Positions 36,302 through 45,320 of a stretch of DNA of 64,000 bases are shown here, piece by piece; the stretch's first letter is position 1; each line of letters begins with the position of its first letter. The notes under the pieces were generated by a model. That model was not told the DNA's origin. It did no database searches and worked only from the letters and a program-made list of their open reading frames with translations. Where the stretch lies: positions 1-64,000 of the forward strand of contig NZ_JARUXE010000009.1 of assembly GCF_030433895.1 (NCBI RefSeq). Reading direction: 5' to 3'. This DNA is from Arthrobacter sp. PsM3. Its GTDB lineage: Bacteria; Actinomycetota; Actinomycetes; Actinomycetales; Micrococcaceae. The translations under genes were made by a program, and so were the position numbers.

Positions 36302-38134
36302 CTAGGGGGTGACGGTGAGGGCCGCGCCGTTGACGGTGAGCCGCCAGTTGTCCTGGCTGAACAGGGCCACGTCCAGGGTTCCGTTGGCCACGACGTAGTC
36401 GATGATCCGCTGCCGGATTTCCTGCTGGCTGTTGGAGAGCACCGGGGCCGTCTTCACGGCGGGGAAGTTGCCGCCGCCGCTCTGCCGGTAGTTGTTGATG
36501 GCCAGGGCGAACTCCTGGTCCATCCGCAGGGCCTGGCCGCCGTAGCTGAGCCCGGTGATGCGCTCCCCCACCGGCTTCGCGAGGTCAATCTCGTAGTTCA
36601 GCGGCGCGTCAAGGCCGTAGACGACGTCGTAGTTGTAGTCCGGTGTCCCGCCCGGGGCCGCCGCGGTGACGGCGTTGGTGACGTCGGCGGCGCGGGCGGT
36701 GGTGCTGGAGACCGGCTTGAAGTACTGCGCGGACCATTCCAGGTAATCCTTCACCTGCGCGCCGGTGACCTTGATGGACAGCAGCGTGTTGTCGAAGATG
36801 TAGAGCCCTGCGACGTCCCGGATGGTCAGCGGCCCGGCCTTGACGTCCACGGCACGGGAGAACGCGGCTGCGATTGAGAGGACCGGCAGCGCGGCGGCCG
36901 GCCCGTTGGCCAGTTCGGCTTTGATGGTGCTGGCCTGGACGTAGTTGATCGCATCAATCGCGGCCGAGTCCTCCCAGCACGCGGTGGCCGTGCTCAGCGG
37001 GGCGGTGCAGGTGCCAATCACCTCGTTGACGTACTTCACCGTCGCCTCGTGCCCGGCCTGGACGGCACGCACGACGGCGGGGTCGGCGTCGACCGTCTTG
37101 GCGTCCAGCAGGTGCGAGTGGGCGGACGTGACGGTCCACCGGCCTTTCTCCTTGACCAGTTCCAGGTCCATCACGGAGACGCGCATGCCCCACTTGAGGG
37201 GTTCGGTCAGGAGCACCTGCCTGCCGGTGGCCTTGTTGGCCACGAAGCGTTCCGGGATCTCCAGGTGGGCGTGGCCGACCAGGATGGCGTCGATGTCGGG
37301 TACCTCTTCGGCCAGCTGAGTGGAGGCGTTCTCGGGGAACGGCAGGGCATCGCCGTAGGAGGAACCCGGCGTCGCGCCCGAGTGGCTCGTGACGATGACG
37401 ACGTCGGCTCCGGCGGCCTTCAGCTGCGGGATGACGACTTTGGCTTCCTCGACGATGCCGTTGAAGTCCAGCTTGCCCTGGACGTTGTCGCGGTCCCACA
37501 GGGCGCAGCCGGGGGTGACGAAGCCGACCAGGCCCACGGTGACCCAGCCGTTGTCGGGCTTGACCCGTTTGAGGACGTAGGGGCTGAAGGCGCGCCGGCC
37601 GGTGACGGCGTCGTGGACGTTGGCGCCCAGCAGGGGGAAGTCGAGCTGGCTTTCCCAGGTGCGCAGCAGCGGGATGCCGTAGTTGAATTCGTGGTTTCCG
37701 AGGCCGACGGCGTCGTACCCCACCGCGTTCATGGCCAGCGCCATCGGGTGCTTGACCGTGGCGGAAACGGGGCTGATCTTTGCGAAGTAGTAGGCCAGGG
37801 GCGTCCCCTGGATGGTGTCGCCGGCGTCGATGGTGAGCGTGCTGGCCGCGCCGCGCTCGGCCCGCATCGCCTTGATCAGCGTGGCCGCCTGGGCGATGCC
37901 GATCTTGTTTCCTGCCGTGTCGGCGTAGGGCGTGTTCTTGAAGTAGTCCCAGTTGAAGACATTGTTGTGCAGGTCGGTGGTACCAAGCACCGTCAGGGTG
38001 AACGGTTTTCCGCCGCTGCCCGGGGATGCGCCAGCCGCCGGGGCCCCGGCCAGGGCCGCGGCGCCCGCGCTGCCTCCGACGAGGGCCGCGGTGAGCATGG
38101 CACGGCGGGAGAGCGGGGTGGTGGGGTCGGTCAT
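36302..38134 (-). CDS. Tat-exported bifunctional 5'-nucleotidase/metallophosphatase
   Basis: It probably dephosphorylates extracellular nucleotides, possibly also 2',3'-cyclic ones, for phosphate and nucleoside salvage. The 610-residue chain has a twin-arginine signal (SRRAMLTAALVGG, residues 9-21, then an Ala/Gly stretch with a cleavage site around residue 36). Next come the metal motifs TTDLHNN, GNHEFNYG and GHAHLEIP, and a C-terminal nucleotidase domain with DVAGLYIFDNTLLSIKVTG. No cell-wall anchor is seen, so it may be free or periplasm-like. GAGGAG precedes the ATG. Confidence 0.92.
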   Translation of the reverse strand: MTDPTTPLSRRAMLTAALVGGSAGAAALAGAPAAGASPGSGGKPFTLTVLGTTDLHNNVFNWDYFKNTPYADTAGNKIGIAQAATLIKAMRAERGAASTLTIDAGDTIQGTPLAYYFAKISPVSATVKHPMALAMNAVGYDAVGLGNHEFNYGIPLLRTWESQLDFPLLGANVHDAVTGRRAFSPYVLKRVKPDNGWVTVGLVGFVTPGCALWDRDNVQGKLDFNGIVEEAKVVIPQLKAAGADVVIVTSHSGATPGSSYGDALPFPENASTQLAEEVPDIDAILVGHAHLEIPERFVANKATGRQVLLTEPLKWGMRVSVMDLELVKEKGRWTVTSAHSHLLDAKTVDADPAVVRAVQAGHEATVKYVNEVIGTCTAPLSTATACWEDSAAIDAINYVQASTIKAELANGPAAALPVLSIAAAFSRAVDVKAGPLTIRDVAGLYIFDNTLLSIKVTGAQVKDYLEWSAQYFKPVSSTTARAADVTNAVTAAAPGGTPDYNYDVVYGLDAPLNYEIDLAKPVGERITGLSYGGQALRMDQEFALAINNYRQSGGGNFPAVKTAPVLSNSQQEIRQRIIDYVVANGTLDVALFSQDNWRLTVNGAALTVTP

Positions 38135-38266
38135 TGTGTGAGCTCCTCAGCGTTGGCGGCCTGTTGGCACAAAACCAAAGTCTAGGGGCCCGCCATCCCG
38201 GGAGAACAGAGAGCCAGCAACCTGTTTTGGGAATTTCATGTTCCGTTGGTTTCCGGCCCGGACGCA

Positions 38267-38300
38267 GGAAACCCCGCCCACCGGAGTGGACGGGGTTTCC
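38267..38300 (-). terminator. Terminator after rplL
   Basis: Arms 38267-38281 and 38286-38300 (GGAAACCCCG and its complement) pair over 15 positions with one mismatch. It is 50 bases past the rplL stop. The T run is short, but the position and GC-rich stem fit a terminator. Confidence 0.7.
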
Positions 38301-38350
38301 CGGAGCGGAACGGGAACGCTGGGTTCCCGGACAGTCCCTGAAGCGGCGAG

Positions 38351-38725
38351 TTACTTGAGGGTAACGCGAGCGCCGGCTTCTTCGAGCTGTGCAACAGCCT
38401 TCTCGGCAGCTTCCTTGGTGACGCCTTCGAGGATGGCCTTCGGGGCGCTGTCAACAACGTCCTTGGCTTCCTTGAGGCCCAGGGAAGTGATTGCACGAAC
38501 TTCCTTGATGACTGCAATCTTCTTGTCGCCCGGGTGCTCCAGGATGACGTCGAATGCGGTCTGCTCTTCTTCTTCAGCGGGGCCGCCGGCAGCGGGGCCA
38601 GCAACTGCAACAGCAGCGGCCGTTACTTCGAAGGTCTCTTCGAAGAGCTTGACGAACTCAGAGAGTTCGATGATGGTGAGTTCCTTGAAAGCTTCAATGA
38701 GCTCTTCGTTGGTGAGCTTCGCCAT
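38351..38725 (-). CDS. rplL: 50S ribosomal protein L7/L12
   Basis: This is the flexible stalk protein that recruits translation factors. The 124-residue product has the N-terminal dimerisation helices, an Ala/Gly/Pro hinge (about residues 37-50) and the C-terminal factor-binding domain with [20 protein letters not shown]. It follows rplJ by 74 bases. Confidence 0.98.
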   Translation of the reverse strand: MAKLTNEELIEAFKELTIIELSEFVKLFEETFEVTAAAVAVAGPAAGGPAEEEEQTAFDVILEHPGDKKIAVIKEVRAITSLGLKEAKDVVDSAPKAILEGVTKEAAEKAVAQLEEAGARVTLK

Positions 38726-38799
38726 GGTGTGGCGTCCTTCCTATAGTGGTGCTCGGGCGGCCGGAGCCGTGCCTTCGCACCGGAGTCTGGTTTAAAGAG

Positions 38800-39384
38800 T
38801 TAGTTCTCTTCGGGGGCTGCGGCGTCGGCCGGAGCCTCAGCTGCTGCGTCGGCCGGAGCTTCTTCAGCGGCGGGCGCTTCGGCTTCAGCCGGTGCGCCGT
38901 TCTCTTCTTCAAGCTTGAGGCGCAGTGCGTCGATGATGCGTACAGCGGCGGCAGCAGGAGCCTTGAGGATGCCTGCAACCTTTGCGAGCTGCAGCTCACG
39001 GGACTCGAGTGCTGCCAGTGCGGCAACCTCGCTGGCGTTCAGTGCCTTGCCCTCGAAGTAACCGGTCTTGATAACCAGCTGCTTGTTGGTCTTGGCAAAA
39101 TCCGTCAGGCTCTTGGCAGCGGCAACTGCGTCACCCTTGATGAACGCGATTGCAGTGGGGCCGGCGAGCTGGCCGTCGAATGCTTCGACCCCAGCTTCCT
39201 TGGCTGCAATGGCGGTCAGGGTGTTCTTGACGACCGAGAACTTGGTGTCCTGGCCGAGAGAGACACGCAGCTGCTTGAGCTGTGCAACGGTGAGCCCACG
39301 GTATTCGGTCAGGACAGCGGCGTTCGATTCCTTGAAATCGTTAGTGATCTCAGCTACTGCTGAAACCTTGCTAGGCGTTGCCAT
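38800..39384 (-). CDS. rplJ: 50S ribosomal protein L10
   Basis: L10 anchors L7/L12 to the ribosome and represses its own operon through the leader. The 194-residue product starts MATPSKVSAVAEITNDF at 39384 after GGAAGGAGGG; the frame stays open to 39564 only within the leader. The last 30 residues are Ala/Glu/Asp-rich. It stands behind an L10 leader. Confidence 0.96.
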   Translation of the reverse strand: MATPSKVSAVAEITNDFKESNAAVLTEYRGLTVAQLKQLRVSLGQDTKFSVVKNTLTAIAAKEAGVEAFDGQLAGPTAIAFIKGDAVAAAKSLTDFAKTNKQLVIKTGYFEGKALNASEVAALAALESRELQLAKVAGILKAPAAAAVRIIDALRLKLEEENGAPAEAEAPAAEEAPADAAAEAPADAAAPEEN

Positions 39385-39444
39385 AACCCTCCTTCCGGGG
39401 ATAGTGCCGGTATTTCCCGGTCCCCGCTCAAAAGAGCTAAAAAC

Positions 39445-39476
39445 TAAAAAACGCCCCGCGCAGATGCACGGGGCTT
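39445..39476 (-). terminator. Attenuator hairpin upstream of rplJ
   Basis: On the minus strand GCCCCGTG pairs with CGCGGGGC and is followed by TTTTTTAGTTTTT. It sits between the L10 leader and rplJ, about 60 bases before the start codon, and looks like a working terminator that must be read through or attenuated. Confidence 0.8.
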
Positions 39477-39640
39477 GTCTCGACGCAGTCCATGACTGCG
39501 GAGCTTTGCTTCGTTCACCTGCGCCGGCCGCCCTATGTTCAGGGTCCTTCGTCCGGAGATCCACTGGCTCTCCCGGCGCGACTGCAGAAGTGAGTCTTGC
39601 TTGGGAGAGTGGATTTCCAACAACCGACGGTCTTTGGTCC
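39477..39640 (-). ncRNA. Ribosomal protein L10 leader (bounds approximate)
   Basis: The leader upstream of rplJ has the hallmark sequences of the L10-binding leader: a GGACCCTGAACATAGGGCGG segment, then CGCAGGTGAACGAAGC, then a stem GCAGTC-ATG-GACTGC. L10-L7/L12 complex binding here controls rplJL. The whole 39385-39716 gap is leader and contains no gene. Confidence 0.7.
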
Positions 39641-39716
39641 CTCCAGCTTACGCGAGACCGGGCGTGTGCTCCAAATCGTGGCCCCGGCGGGCGCCCCCCG
39701 GTTGCCGGGCGCGCTG

Positions 39717-40826
39717 TCAGCTGACGCTGGGGCCGAAGTCCGGGAGTTCCTTTTGCCAGATGCCTGTTACGCCGGCGGTGGTGAATCCGAGCTGCTGGTT
39801 GACGGTGAGCAGGTACCGGTTTTCCGGGGCGTTCCAGGTGTAGAGGACCCGGGCATCCGGGAACTGCTCCGAGAGCCTCTCCATGTTCGAGACCTTGATC
39901 AGCAGGCCCAGTTTATTGCCGCGGTGCTCCCGCAGGACCACGGTGTCGTCCTGGAACACGACGTCGGGGCGCATCGCGAGGACGCTGATGGTGGTCAGGC
40001 CGACGAGCTCGCCGCCGGCGATGTGTTCGACGGCGGTGACCACCGTCCTGCGTCCCTGTGCGATGGCGACGTCCTCGGCCTCGCGGAGGATGCCGCCGTC
40101 GAACACCATGCCCCCGTCGTCGGCCCCGGGCACACCGTCTTCGCCGGCGCTGTTTTCTAGCGCGGCGACGGCTTCGAGCCATTGTTCCGGGCACCGGTCC
40201 GTCCAGTGGTGCAGCCGGTACCGGCCAGCGTTCGCTTCCTCGGCCTCGGTTTCCAGCTGCTCCACGAGCTCACTGTCGAGGGGCAGCGTGCAGGCACTGA
40301 ATTGTTCGATGTGCTGCAGGGTATAGCCGCTGTGCCGGGCGAATTCCACTTCCCGGCTGTTCACCGGGACGAAGCCAAGGCCCGTCCCGGGCACGAGCTG
40401 GCCGGCTTCGCTGTCGCCCAGCGATGAGCTCGGATGGTTCGTGTCGATCAGGATGGTGTGACGGCCCTCGTCCCGGGCAAAGTGCTCCGCGGCTTCGAGG
40501 AGTTGCCGTCCAACGCCGCGGCCCTGGAACTCCGGCAGGATGTCGAGGGCAAATTCGGCCAGGTCGAGGTTGTCCGAGAGAGGCAAGGCGATGTCGACGG
40601 TCCCGACGATTTCGCCGTCGACCCTGGCCACGAGGATGACCTGGCGCTCGTACGGGTCCGCCATCTCCAGCAGTTTCTCCCGGGGCGCGTAGGCGAGGTC
40701 GTCGCTCCCCCAGGTCTGCATGCGCACCTTGCGGCCCACCTCGACGGCGGCAATAAAGTCGGCAGCGTCCGGCCCGTCAAGCGAATCGGGGATCCACAGC
40801 TGTTCAATCCGTACGTCGTTTGCCAT
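39717..40826 (-). CDS. Double-GNAT acetyltransferase (copy A)
   Basis: Two GNAT folds are arranged in one 369-residue chain: the first at about residues 30-160 (with LPEFQGRGVGRQLLEAAE, the acetyl-CoA loop) and the second in the C-terminal half, with VVLREHRGNKLGLLIKVSN. The start at 40826 (MANDVRIEQLWIPD) is chosen because it lines up with copy B; the frame runs ten residues further up. It belongs to the MshD-like two-domain class, but substrate is unknown. Gene order puts it between rplA and rplJ. Confidence 0.82.
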   Translation of the reverse strand: MANDVRIEQLWIPDSLDGPDAADFIAAVEVGRKVRMQTWGSDDLAYAPREKLLEMADPYERQVILVARVDGEIVGTVDIALPLSDNLDLAEFALDILPEFQGRGVGRQLLEAAEHFARDEGRHTILIDTNHPSSSLGDSEAGQLVPGTGLGFVPVNSREVEFARHSGYTLQHIEQFSACTLPLDSELVEQLETEAEEANAGRYRLHHWTDRCPEQWLEAVAALENSAGEDGVPGADDGGMVFDGGILREAEDVAIAQGRRTVVTAVEHIAGGELVGLTTISVLAMRPDVVFQDDTVVLREHRGNKLGLLIKVSNMERLSEQFPDARVLYTWNAPENRYLLTVNQQLGFTTAGVTGIWQKELPDFGPSVS

Positions 40827-40951
40827 AACGGGCATCATCCCCAGCTGTTCTGCCATCTACGGGTACCGGATTCCCGGCACTAACAGGGCTTCCTCCGTCA
40901 GCATATGCCGGTTTGCGCCGGCGTTCCATCGTCCGACGCGCTCCGGTCCCG

Positions 40952-42067
40952 CTACGACGCCCGGCCGCCGGCGTCGAGGGTCCGCTGCCATTCGCCGTCG
41001 AAGCCGGCCGGTCGGAAACCAAGTGCAACGTTGATGGCGAGCATGTGGGCGTTTTCGGCCGCGTTGAAGGTAATAACGCGTTCCACGGCCGGGTACTCCG
41101 CGAGCAGGCGGCCGAGGTTGCGGATCTTGACGAGCATGCCCAGGCGGTGGCCACGGTGGCCGGCAGCGACGAGGGTGTCGTCCTGGTCGCCCAGCCGCGG
41201 TTTCGACGGCGTGAGTTGAAGCACCGAGTAGGCGGCCAGTTCCCCGCTGCCACAGTGCCGGGCGGCCGCCACGAGGGACGCCAGGCCGGACCGCCGCCAG
41301 GTGTCCTCGACGTGGCGGACCCGTGCCACGTCCCACATCTCCGGGCCGTAGCTCAGGTCCCCGGTCGGTGCGTCGGTGCTCATCCGGGACATCAGCACGG
41401 CGAGCTGCCCGGTGTGCTCCTCCGGGCAGCGGCCCGTCCAGGACACCAGCTCATAGTCCTCCCCCGCCTTGGCCAGGGCCTCCCGTTCCAGCGCATCCCA
41501 CGACGCGGCATGCGCGCGGACATCCAGGGCGCTGAAGCGGGAGACCTGTTCCAGCCGGTACCCGGCTTTCAGGGCAAAGCGGACGCCCCGCGCGCCAGCG
41601 GGAAGTGCCCCCGCCCCGGTGGCCGACCTGACGTTTGCGCCGTGGTCCTCCGGGTCGAAGCCGGCGGGGTGCTCCGTGTAGCTCTGCAGGATGGTGCGGC
41701 CCGCCGCGGCCGCCAGCGCCTCCGCGTGGCGGAGCAGCGCCTGGCCGATCCCCCGGCCGCTGAACTGCTCAAGAACATCGACATGGACGGTCGCGCTGCC
41801 GAGGTTCTCCTGAAGTCCGAAGCGGACCCAGGACCTGGCTGCCATGCGTCCGTCCTGGCGCACAAAGAACAGCTGGATTTTCCGGTAGGCGTTGTCCCGC
41901 CAGAACTGGAGCCGGGCCTCGGGCGGCGTTGACCGGTCCAGGTTGCCCCAGGTCTGGAGCGTCAGGGCGTCGCACAATTCCCCGACCTCGAGGAAGTCGC
42001 CGGCGTCCGGGGAGTCGAGGGCGTCAGGAAGCACGAGGCGTTCAATGCGGCACGTCGCGGCAGTCAC
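40952..42067 (-). CDS. Double-GNAT acetyltransferase (copy B)
   Basis: A 371-residue protein with the same two-GNAT layout as its neighbour: VLEQFSGRGIGQALLRHAE in the first domain and TLVAAGHRGHRLGMLVKIRN in the second. The N-terminal RIERLVLPDALDSPDAGDF and the C-terminal FNAAENAHMLAINVALGFRP align with copy A, so the two are tandem paralogs by old duplication. The genes are 125 bases apart and face the same way. Substrate unknown. Confidence 0.82.
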   Translation of the reverse strand: MTAATCRIERLVLPDALDSPDAGDFLEVGELCDALTLQTWGNLDRSTPPEARLQFWRDNAYRKIQLFFVRQDGRMAARSWVRFGLQENLGSATVHVDVLEQFSGRGIGQALLRHAEALAAAAGRTILQSYTEHPAGFDPEDHGANVRSATGAGALPAGARGVRFALKAGYRLEQVSRFSALDVRAHAASWDALEREALAKAGEDYELVSWTGRCPEEHTGQLAVLMSRMSTDAPTGDLSYGPEMWDVARVRHVEDTWRRSGLASLVAAARHCGSGELAAYSVLQLTPSKPRLGDQDDTLVAAGHRGHRLGMLVKIRNLGRLLAEYPAVERVITFNAAENAHMLAINVALGFRPAGFDGEWQRTLDAGGRAS

Positions 42068-42098
42068 CGGAACAGCGTAGCCGGTGCCCCGGAATGCG

Positions 42099-42134
42099 GA
42101 AAAGACCGCCCCGCGGATGCGGGACGGTCTTTTC
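42099..42134. terminator. Terminator after rplA
   Basis: GAAAAGACCG and CGGTCTTTTC arms close a stem with GCGGG/CCCGC inside, leaving T runs on both strands. It is 27 bases past the rplA stop and separates rplKA from the GNAT genes. Confidence 0.85.
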
Positions 42135-42161
42135 TGCTGCCTGCTGCCAGGCGGGTGAGGC

Positions 42162-42869
42162 TTAGACCTCGGTCAGGACCTTGGTGACGTTGGGGTCAAC
42201 CGAGATGCCCGGGCCAAACGTGGTGGCCACGGTGGCCTTCTGGATGTAGCGTCCCTTGGAAGCGGACGGCTTGAGGCGAAGGACCTCTTCCAGAGCCGTT
42301 GCGTAGTTCTCGGCCAGCTTGAGGGCGTCGAAGGAAACCTTGCCGATGATGAAGTGCAGGTTCGAGTGCTTGTCGACGCGGAAGTCGATCTTGCCGCCCT
42401 TGATGTCGTTGACGGCCTTGGCGACGTCAGCGGTCACGGTGCCGGTCTTCGGGTTCGGCATCAGGTTACGCGGACCCAGAACCTTGCCGAGGCGGCCAAC
42501 CTTGCCCATGAGGTCAGGGGTGGCAACGGCGGCGTCGAAGTCGGTCCAGCCGGCTGCGATCTTTTCGATCAGGTCATCGGAACCAACGAAGTCGGCGCCG
42601 GCTGCGATTGCTGCCTCAGCTTTGTCGCCCGTGGCGAAGACGAGGACGCGGGCGGTCTTACCGGTGCCGTGCGGCAGGATAACGGTGCCGCGGACCATCT
42701 GGTCGGCCTTACGCGGGTCGACACCCAGGCGGAATGCAACCTCAACGGTGGCGTCGAACTTGGACGGGTTGGTGTCCTTGGCCAGCGTCACTGCCTCGAA
42801 CGGCGCGTAAAACTTCTCCGCGTCGATCTTGGCTGCGGCTGCCTCATATGCTTTGCTGCGCTTTGCCAT
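42162..42869 (-). CDS. rplA: 50S ribosomal protein L1
   Basis: L1 forms the mobile stalk that moves tRNA out of the E site and can repress its own operon. The 235-residue product starts [16 protein letters not shown] at 42869; the frame open to 42959 lies in the gap. It has the L1 signature [16 protein letters not shown]. It follows rplK by 135 bases. Confidence 0.97.
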   Translation of the reverse strand: MAKRSKAYEAAAAKIDAEKFYAPFEAVTLAKDTNPSKFDATVEVAFRLGVDPRKADQMVRGTVILPHGTGKTARVLVFATGDKAEAAIAAGADFVGSDDLIEKIAAGWTDFDAAVATPDLMGKVGRLGKVLGPRNLMPNPKTGTVTADVAKAVNDIKGGKIDFRVDKHSNLHFIIGKVSFDALKLAENYATALEEVLRLKPSASKGRYIQKATVATTFGPGISVDPNVTKVLTEV

Positions 42870-43004
42870 GCTGCTTATTCTCCTTGTGCAGTTGTGGTCT
42901 GCGGACCGCGCTGGGCCCTGCCACAGTCGGGAGTCCGAACGGCTTGTCCGGGTTCCCAACGTCTCAATGTTTAGGTGGTGCCGGTTGCCCGGCGGGGAAG
43001 GCTA

Positions 43005-43436
43005 TTAGCCTTCGACGGTGATACCCATGGAACGGGCGGTGCCGGCGATGATCTTCGCGGCGCCTTCCAGGCTCGTGGCGTTGAGGTCTTCCATCTTGGT
43101 GGTGGCGATCTCGTTGACCTGGGCCTGGGTCAGCTTTGCAACCTTGACGGTGTGCGGGGTGGGCGAACCCTTGGCAACGCCTGCAGCCTTCTTGATGAGC
43201 TCCGCAGCCGGCGGGGTCTTGGTGATGAACGTGAAGGAACGGTCCTCGTAGACCGTGATTTCCACGGGGATAACGTTGCCGCGCTGGGCTTCCGTCGCAG
43301 CGTTGTACGCCTTGCAGAATTCCATGATGTTGACACCGTGCTGGCCAAGCGCAGGACCGATGGGCGGGGCCGGGTTAGCGGCACCTGCCTGGATCTGCAG
43401 CTTGATGAGGCCGGTGACCTTCTTCTTGGGAGCCAA
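43005..43436 (-). CDS. rplK: 50S ribosomal protein L11
   Basis: L11 lies at the GTPase-associated centre and is needed for the RelA-type stringent response. The 143-residue chain opens [18 protein letters not shown] and has the N-terminal proline helix [17 protein letters not shown] plus the rRNA-binding C-terminal domain. Confidence 0.97.
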
Positions 43437-43567
43437 TGTAGGGTCCTTCTCTCAAATATTTCCTGGGACACAGGAGCGTGCCTCAGGTTGTTGGCCGCCA
43501 TGGCGAGGCGGCCGGCCGCACCTGGCTGCTAAAGCGGGCAGCCCGGGGCGAATTCTGTGGGGAAAAG

Positions 43568-44476
43568 CTAGATCTTGCTGACCTGGTTGAAGGCCAGCGT
43601 GACCGGGGTCTCGCGCTCGAAGATGGAGACCAGGACCACGAGGGTCTGGGAGTCCACTTTGATTTCGGAGATCGTGGCCGGAAGGGTCTCGAAGGGGCCC
43701 TCCTTGACGATGACCGACTCGCCAACCTCGAAGTCGACGTCGATCTGCGCGGCTGCATGCTTGATCGGCTTGCCCTTCTCCGCCTGCTCTTCCTCGAAGA
43801 CCGGGGCGAGCATGGAGAAGACCTCGTCGAGGCGCAGCGGGACCGGGTTGTGGGCGTTGCCCACGAAGCCGGTGACGCCGGGAGTGTGGCGGACGGCGCC
43901 CCAGGAGGCATCCGTCAGGTCCATGCGGACCAGGACGTAGCCGGGGATGCGGACGCGGTTGATGACCTTGCGCTGAGCGTTCTTGATCTCAACGACTTCC
44001 TCCATCGGAACCTGGATTTCGAAGATGTAATCTTCCATGTCCAGGGTCTGGATGCGGGTTTCAAGGTTGGCCTTGACGCGGTTTTCGTAGCCGGCGTAGG
44101 AGTGGATGACGTACCAGTCACCTTCCTGGCGGCGCAGCTTGGCCTTGAACTCATCGGCCGGGTCAACCTCGGCGGCGGCGGCAGCAGCGGCCAGCGCGTC
44201 GTCGGACCCTTCTTCGGCTTCGACTGCTTCATCGCCAGCGGTCGCTTCTTCGCCGGCGTCGGCGGTCTCCGCCTCAGCGGACTCGTCAGTGGTGGCTTCG
44301 CCAGCCTCTGCCGTGTCAGCGGCTTCGTCGGCGACGTCGGATTCGGGCGCAGCAGACGCAGCCTCGGACTCTTCCCCGGCTTCCACCGCGGCGTCCTGGC
44401 TCTTATCCAGCTCAGTCTCAGTTACCTCGAGCTCCTGCTCAGACACTTGGTCTCCTGCTTCCTCATTGCCTAACAT
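43568..44476 (-). CDS. nusG: Transcription factor NusG with acidic N-terminal extension
   Basis: NusG couples RNA polymerase to the ribosome and to Rho. The NGN domain begins at W121 ([20 protein letters not shown]) and the C-terminal KOW domain holds [19 protein letters not shown]. In front of the NGN is about 118 residues of Glu/Asp/Ala-rich sequence, so the 302-residue chain is far longer than the 180 of E. coli. It follows secE and precedes rplK. Confidence 0.94.
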   Translation of the reverse strand: MLGNEEAGDQVSEQELEVTETELDKSQDAAVEAGEESEAASAAPESDVADEAADTAEAGEATTDESAEAETADAGEEATAGDEAVEAEEGSDDALAAAAAAAEVDPADEFKAKLRRQEGDWYVIHSYAGYENRVKANLETRIQTLDMEDYIFEIQVPMEEVVEIKNAQRKVINRVRIPGYVLVRMDLTDASWGAVRHTPGVTGFVGNAHNPVPLRLDEVFSMLAPVFEEEQAEKGKPIKHAAAQIDVDFEVGESVIVKEGPFETLPATISEIKVDSQTLVVLVSIFERETPVTLAFNQVSKI

Positions 44477-44561
44477 GCCTATTTAAATGACTCAATTCCG
44501 CACACCCCGCAGAACCTCCGGAATCCCGGTGGTAATCCACGTAGTCTGCGGACCGGTCGCG

Positions 44562-44846
44562 TCAGCGGTCCGTGGGGCTCGTGCCGCCGAATACCCAGCC
44601 CACTGCGGTCCCGAAGGCCAGATCCAGCACGGTGGTGAGGAGCATCATGATGACCACGAATACCAGCACCACGATCGTGTAGTTGATCAGTTCCTTGCGG
44701 GTCGGTGCAACGACCTTCTTCAGTTCGCCGATGACCTGGCGGACGAAGAGGGCGATTCGAGCGAAGAAGCCTGCCTTGGGGGCATTCTTGGCGGGGCGGC
44801 CACTTGAGCTGCTTGCAGCTGTTTCGGTCACCTGGTCCTCACTCAT
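44562..44846 (-). CDS. secE: Preprotein translocase subunit SecE
   Basis: SecE stabilises SecY. The 94-residue chain has an Ala/Ser-rich cytoplasmic N-terminus, an amphipathic helix (RIALFVRQVIGELKKVVAPT) and one membrane segment at about residues 54-74. The start MSEDQVTETA at 44846 gives the usual length; the longer frame to 45056 crosses the tRNA gene. The order tRNA-Trp-secE-nusG is common in actinobacteria. Confidence 0.93.
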   Translation of the reverse strand: MSEDQVTETAASSSSGRPAKNAPKAGFFARIALFVRQVIGELKKVVAPTRKELINYTIVVLVFVVIMMLLTTVLDLAFGTAVGWVFGGTSPTDR

Positions 44847-44923
44847 CCTCGCAATGTCGGATACCCGGCTCTGAACTGAACCATGGGTGCTGCGCTTGCC
44901 CCGGAGAACCGGGACAGCTTGCG

Positions 44924-44996
44924 CAGGGCAGACAGGACTCGAACCTGCAACCTGCGGTTTTGGAGACCGCTGCGCTACCAATTGCGCCACTACCCT
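44924..44996 (-). tRNA. tRNA-Trp (anticodon CCA)
   Basis: On the minus strand AGGGTAG and CTGCCCT form a 7 bp acceptor stem with one G-T pair, followed by a D-arm (GGCGCAATTGGTAGCGC), an anticodon loop with CTCCAAA and a T-arm GGTTCGAGTCC. The discriminator is G and CCA is not encoded (CGC follows). It precedes secE by 77 bases. Confidence 0.92.
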
Positions 44997-45079
44997 ATGG
45001 ATCGAAAACCAGGTCCGGCCCGTTTCCCCAGACTTCGCTGAGGCGCAGACCATCATCGTGTTTTCAACACCGGAGAACC

Positions 45080-45108
45080 AGTCTACGCAACAACTGCGCC
45101 TACGTCGA
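45080..45108 (-). promoter_or_regulatory. Promoter for tRNA-Trp-secE-nusG
   Basis: On the minus strand TCGACG (45103-45108) and TAGACT (45080-45085) are 17 bases apart, about 84 bases before the tRNA. This is a plausible promoter. The whole 44997-45320 gap also has to carry the promoter of the plus-strand aminotransferase, for which I see only a TAGAGT hexamer near 45259. No gene is seen. Confidence 0.5.
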
Positions 45109-45320
45109 ACCGGCCCTCACCGAGCGTCCGTCCCCCGGGAAATCCTGCAGAGAAACCGGGCGGGAGAACGAAGGGAGAAAAACCGGCTGCTGAAAGCATC
45201 TGCCGCAACGGCAGTCACATTTGCGCGCCGTCCCCCCGGACGATCCGGTGAACAGCATAGAGTAGATTCCGTCGAATCCCACAAACAGCCACCCCGCTGC
45301 AAGCGAAGAATGGACCCGCG

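Noticed and set aside
38800..39564. Longer L10 starting at 39564
   Set aside because: The extra 60 residues come from the L10 leader and attenuator; the start at 39384 has a strong ribosome binding site.
44846..45056. Longer SecE starting at 45056
   Set aside because: It would translate through the tRNA-Trp gene.
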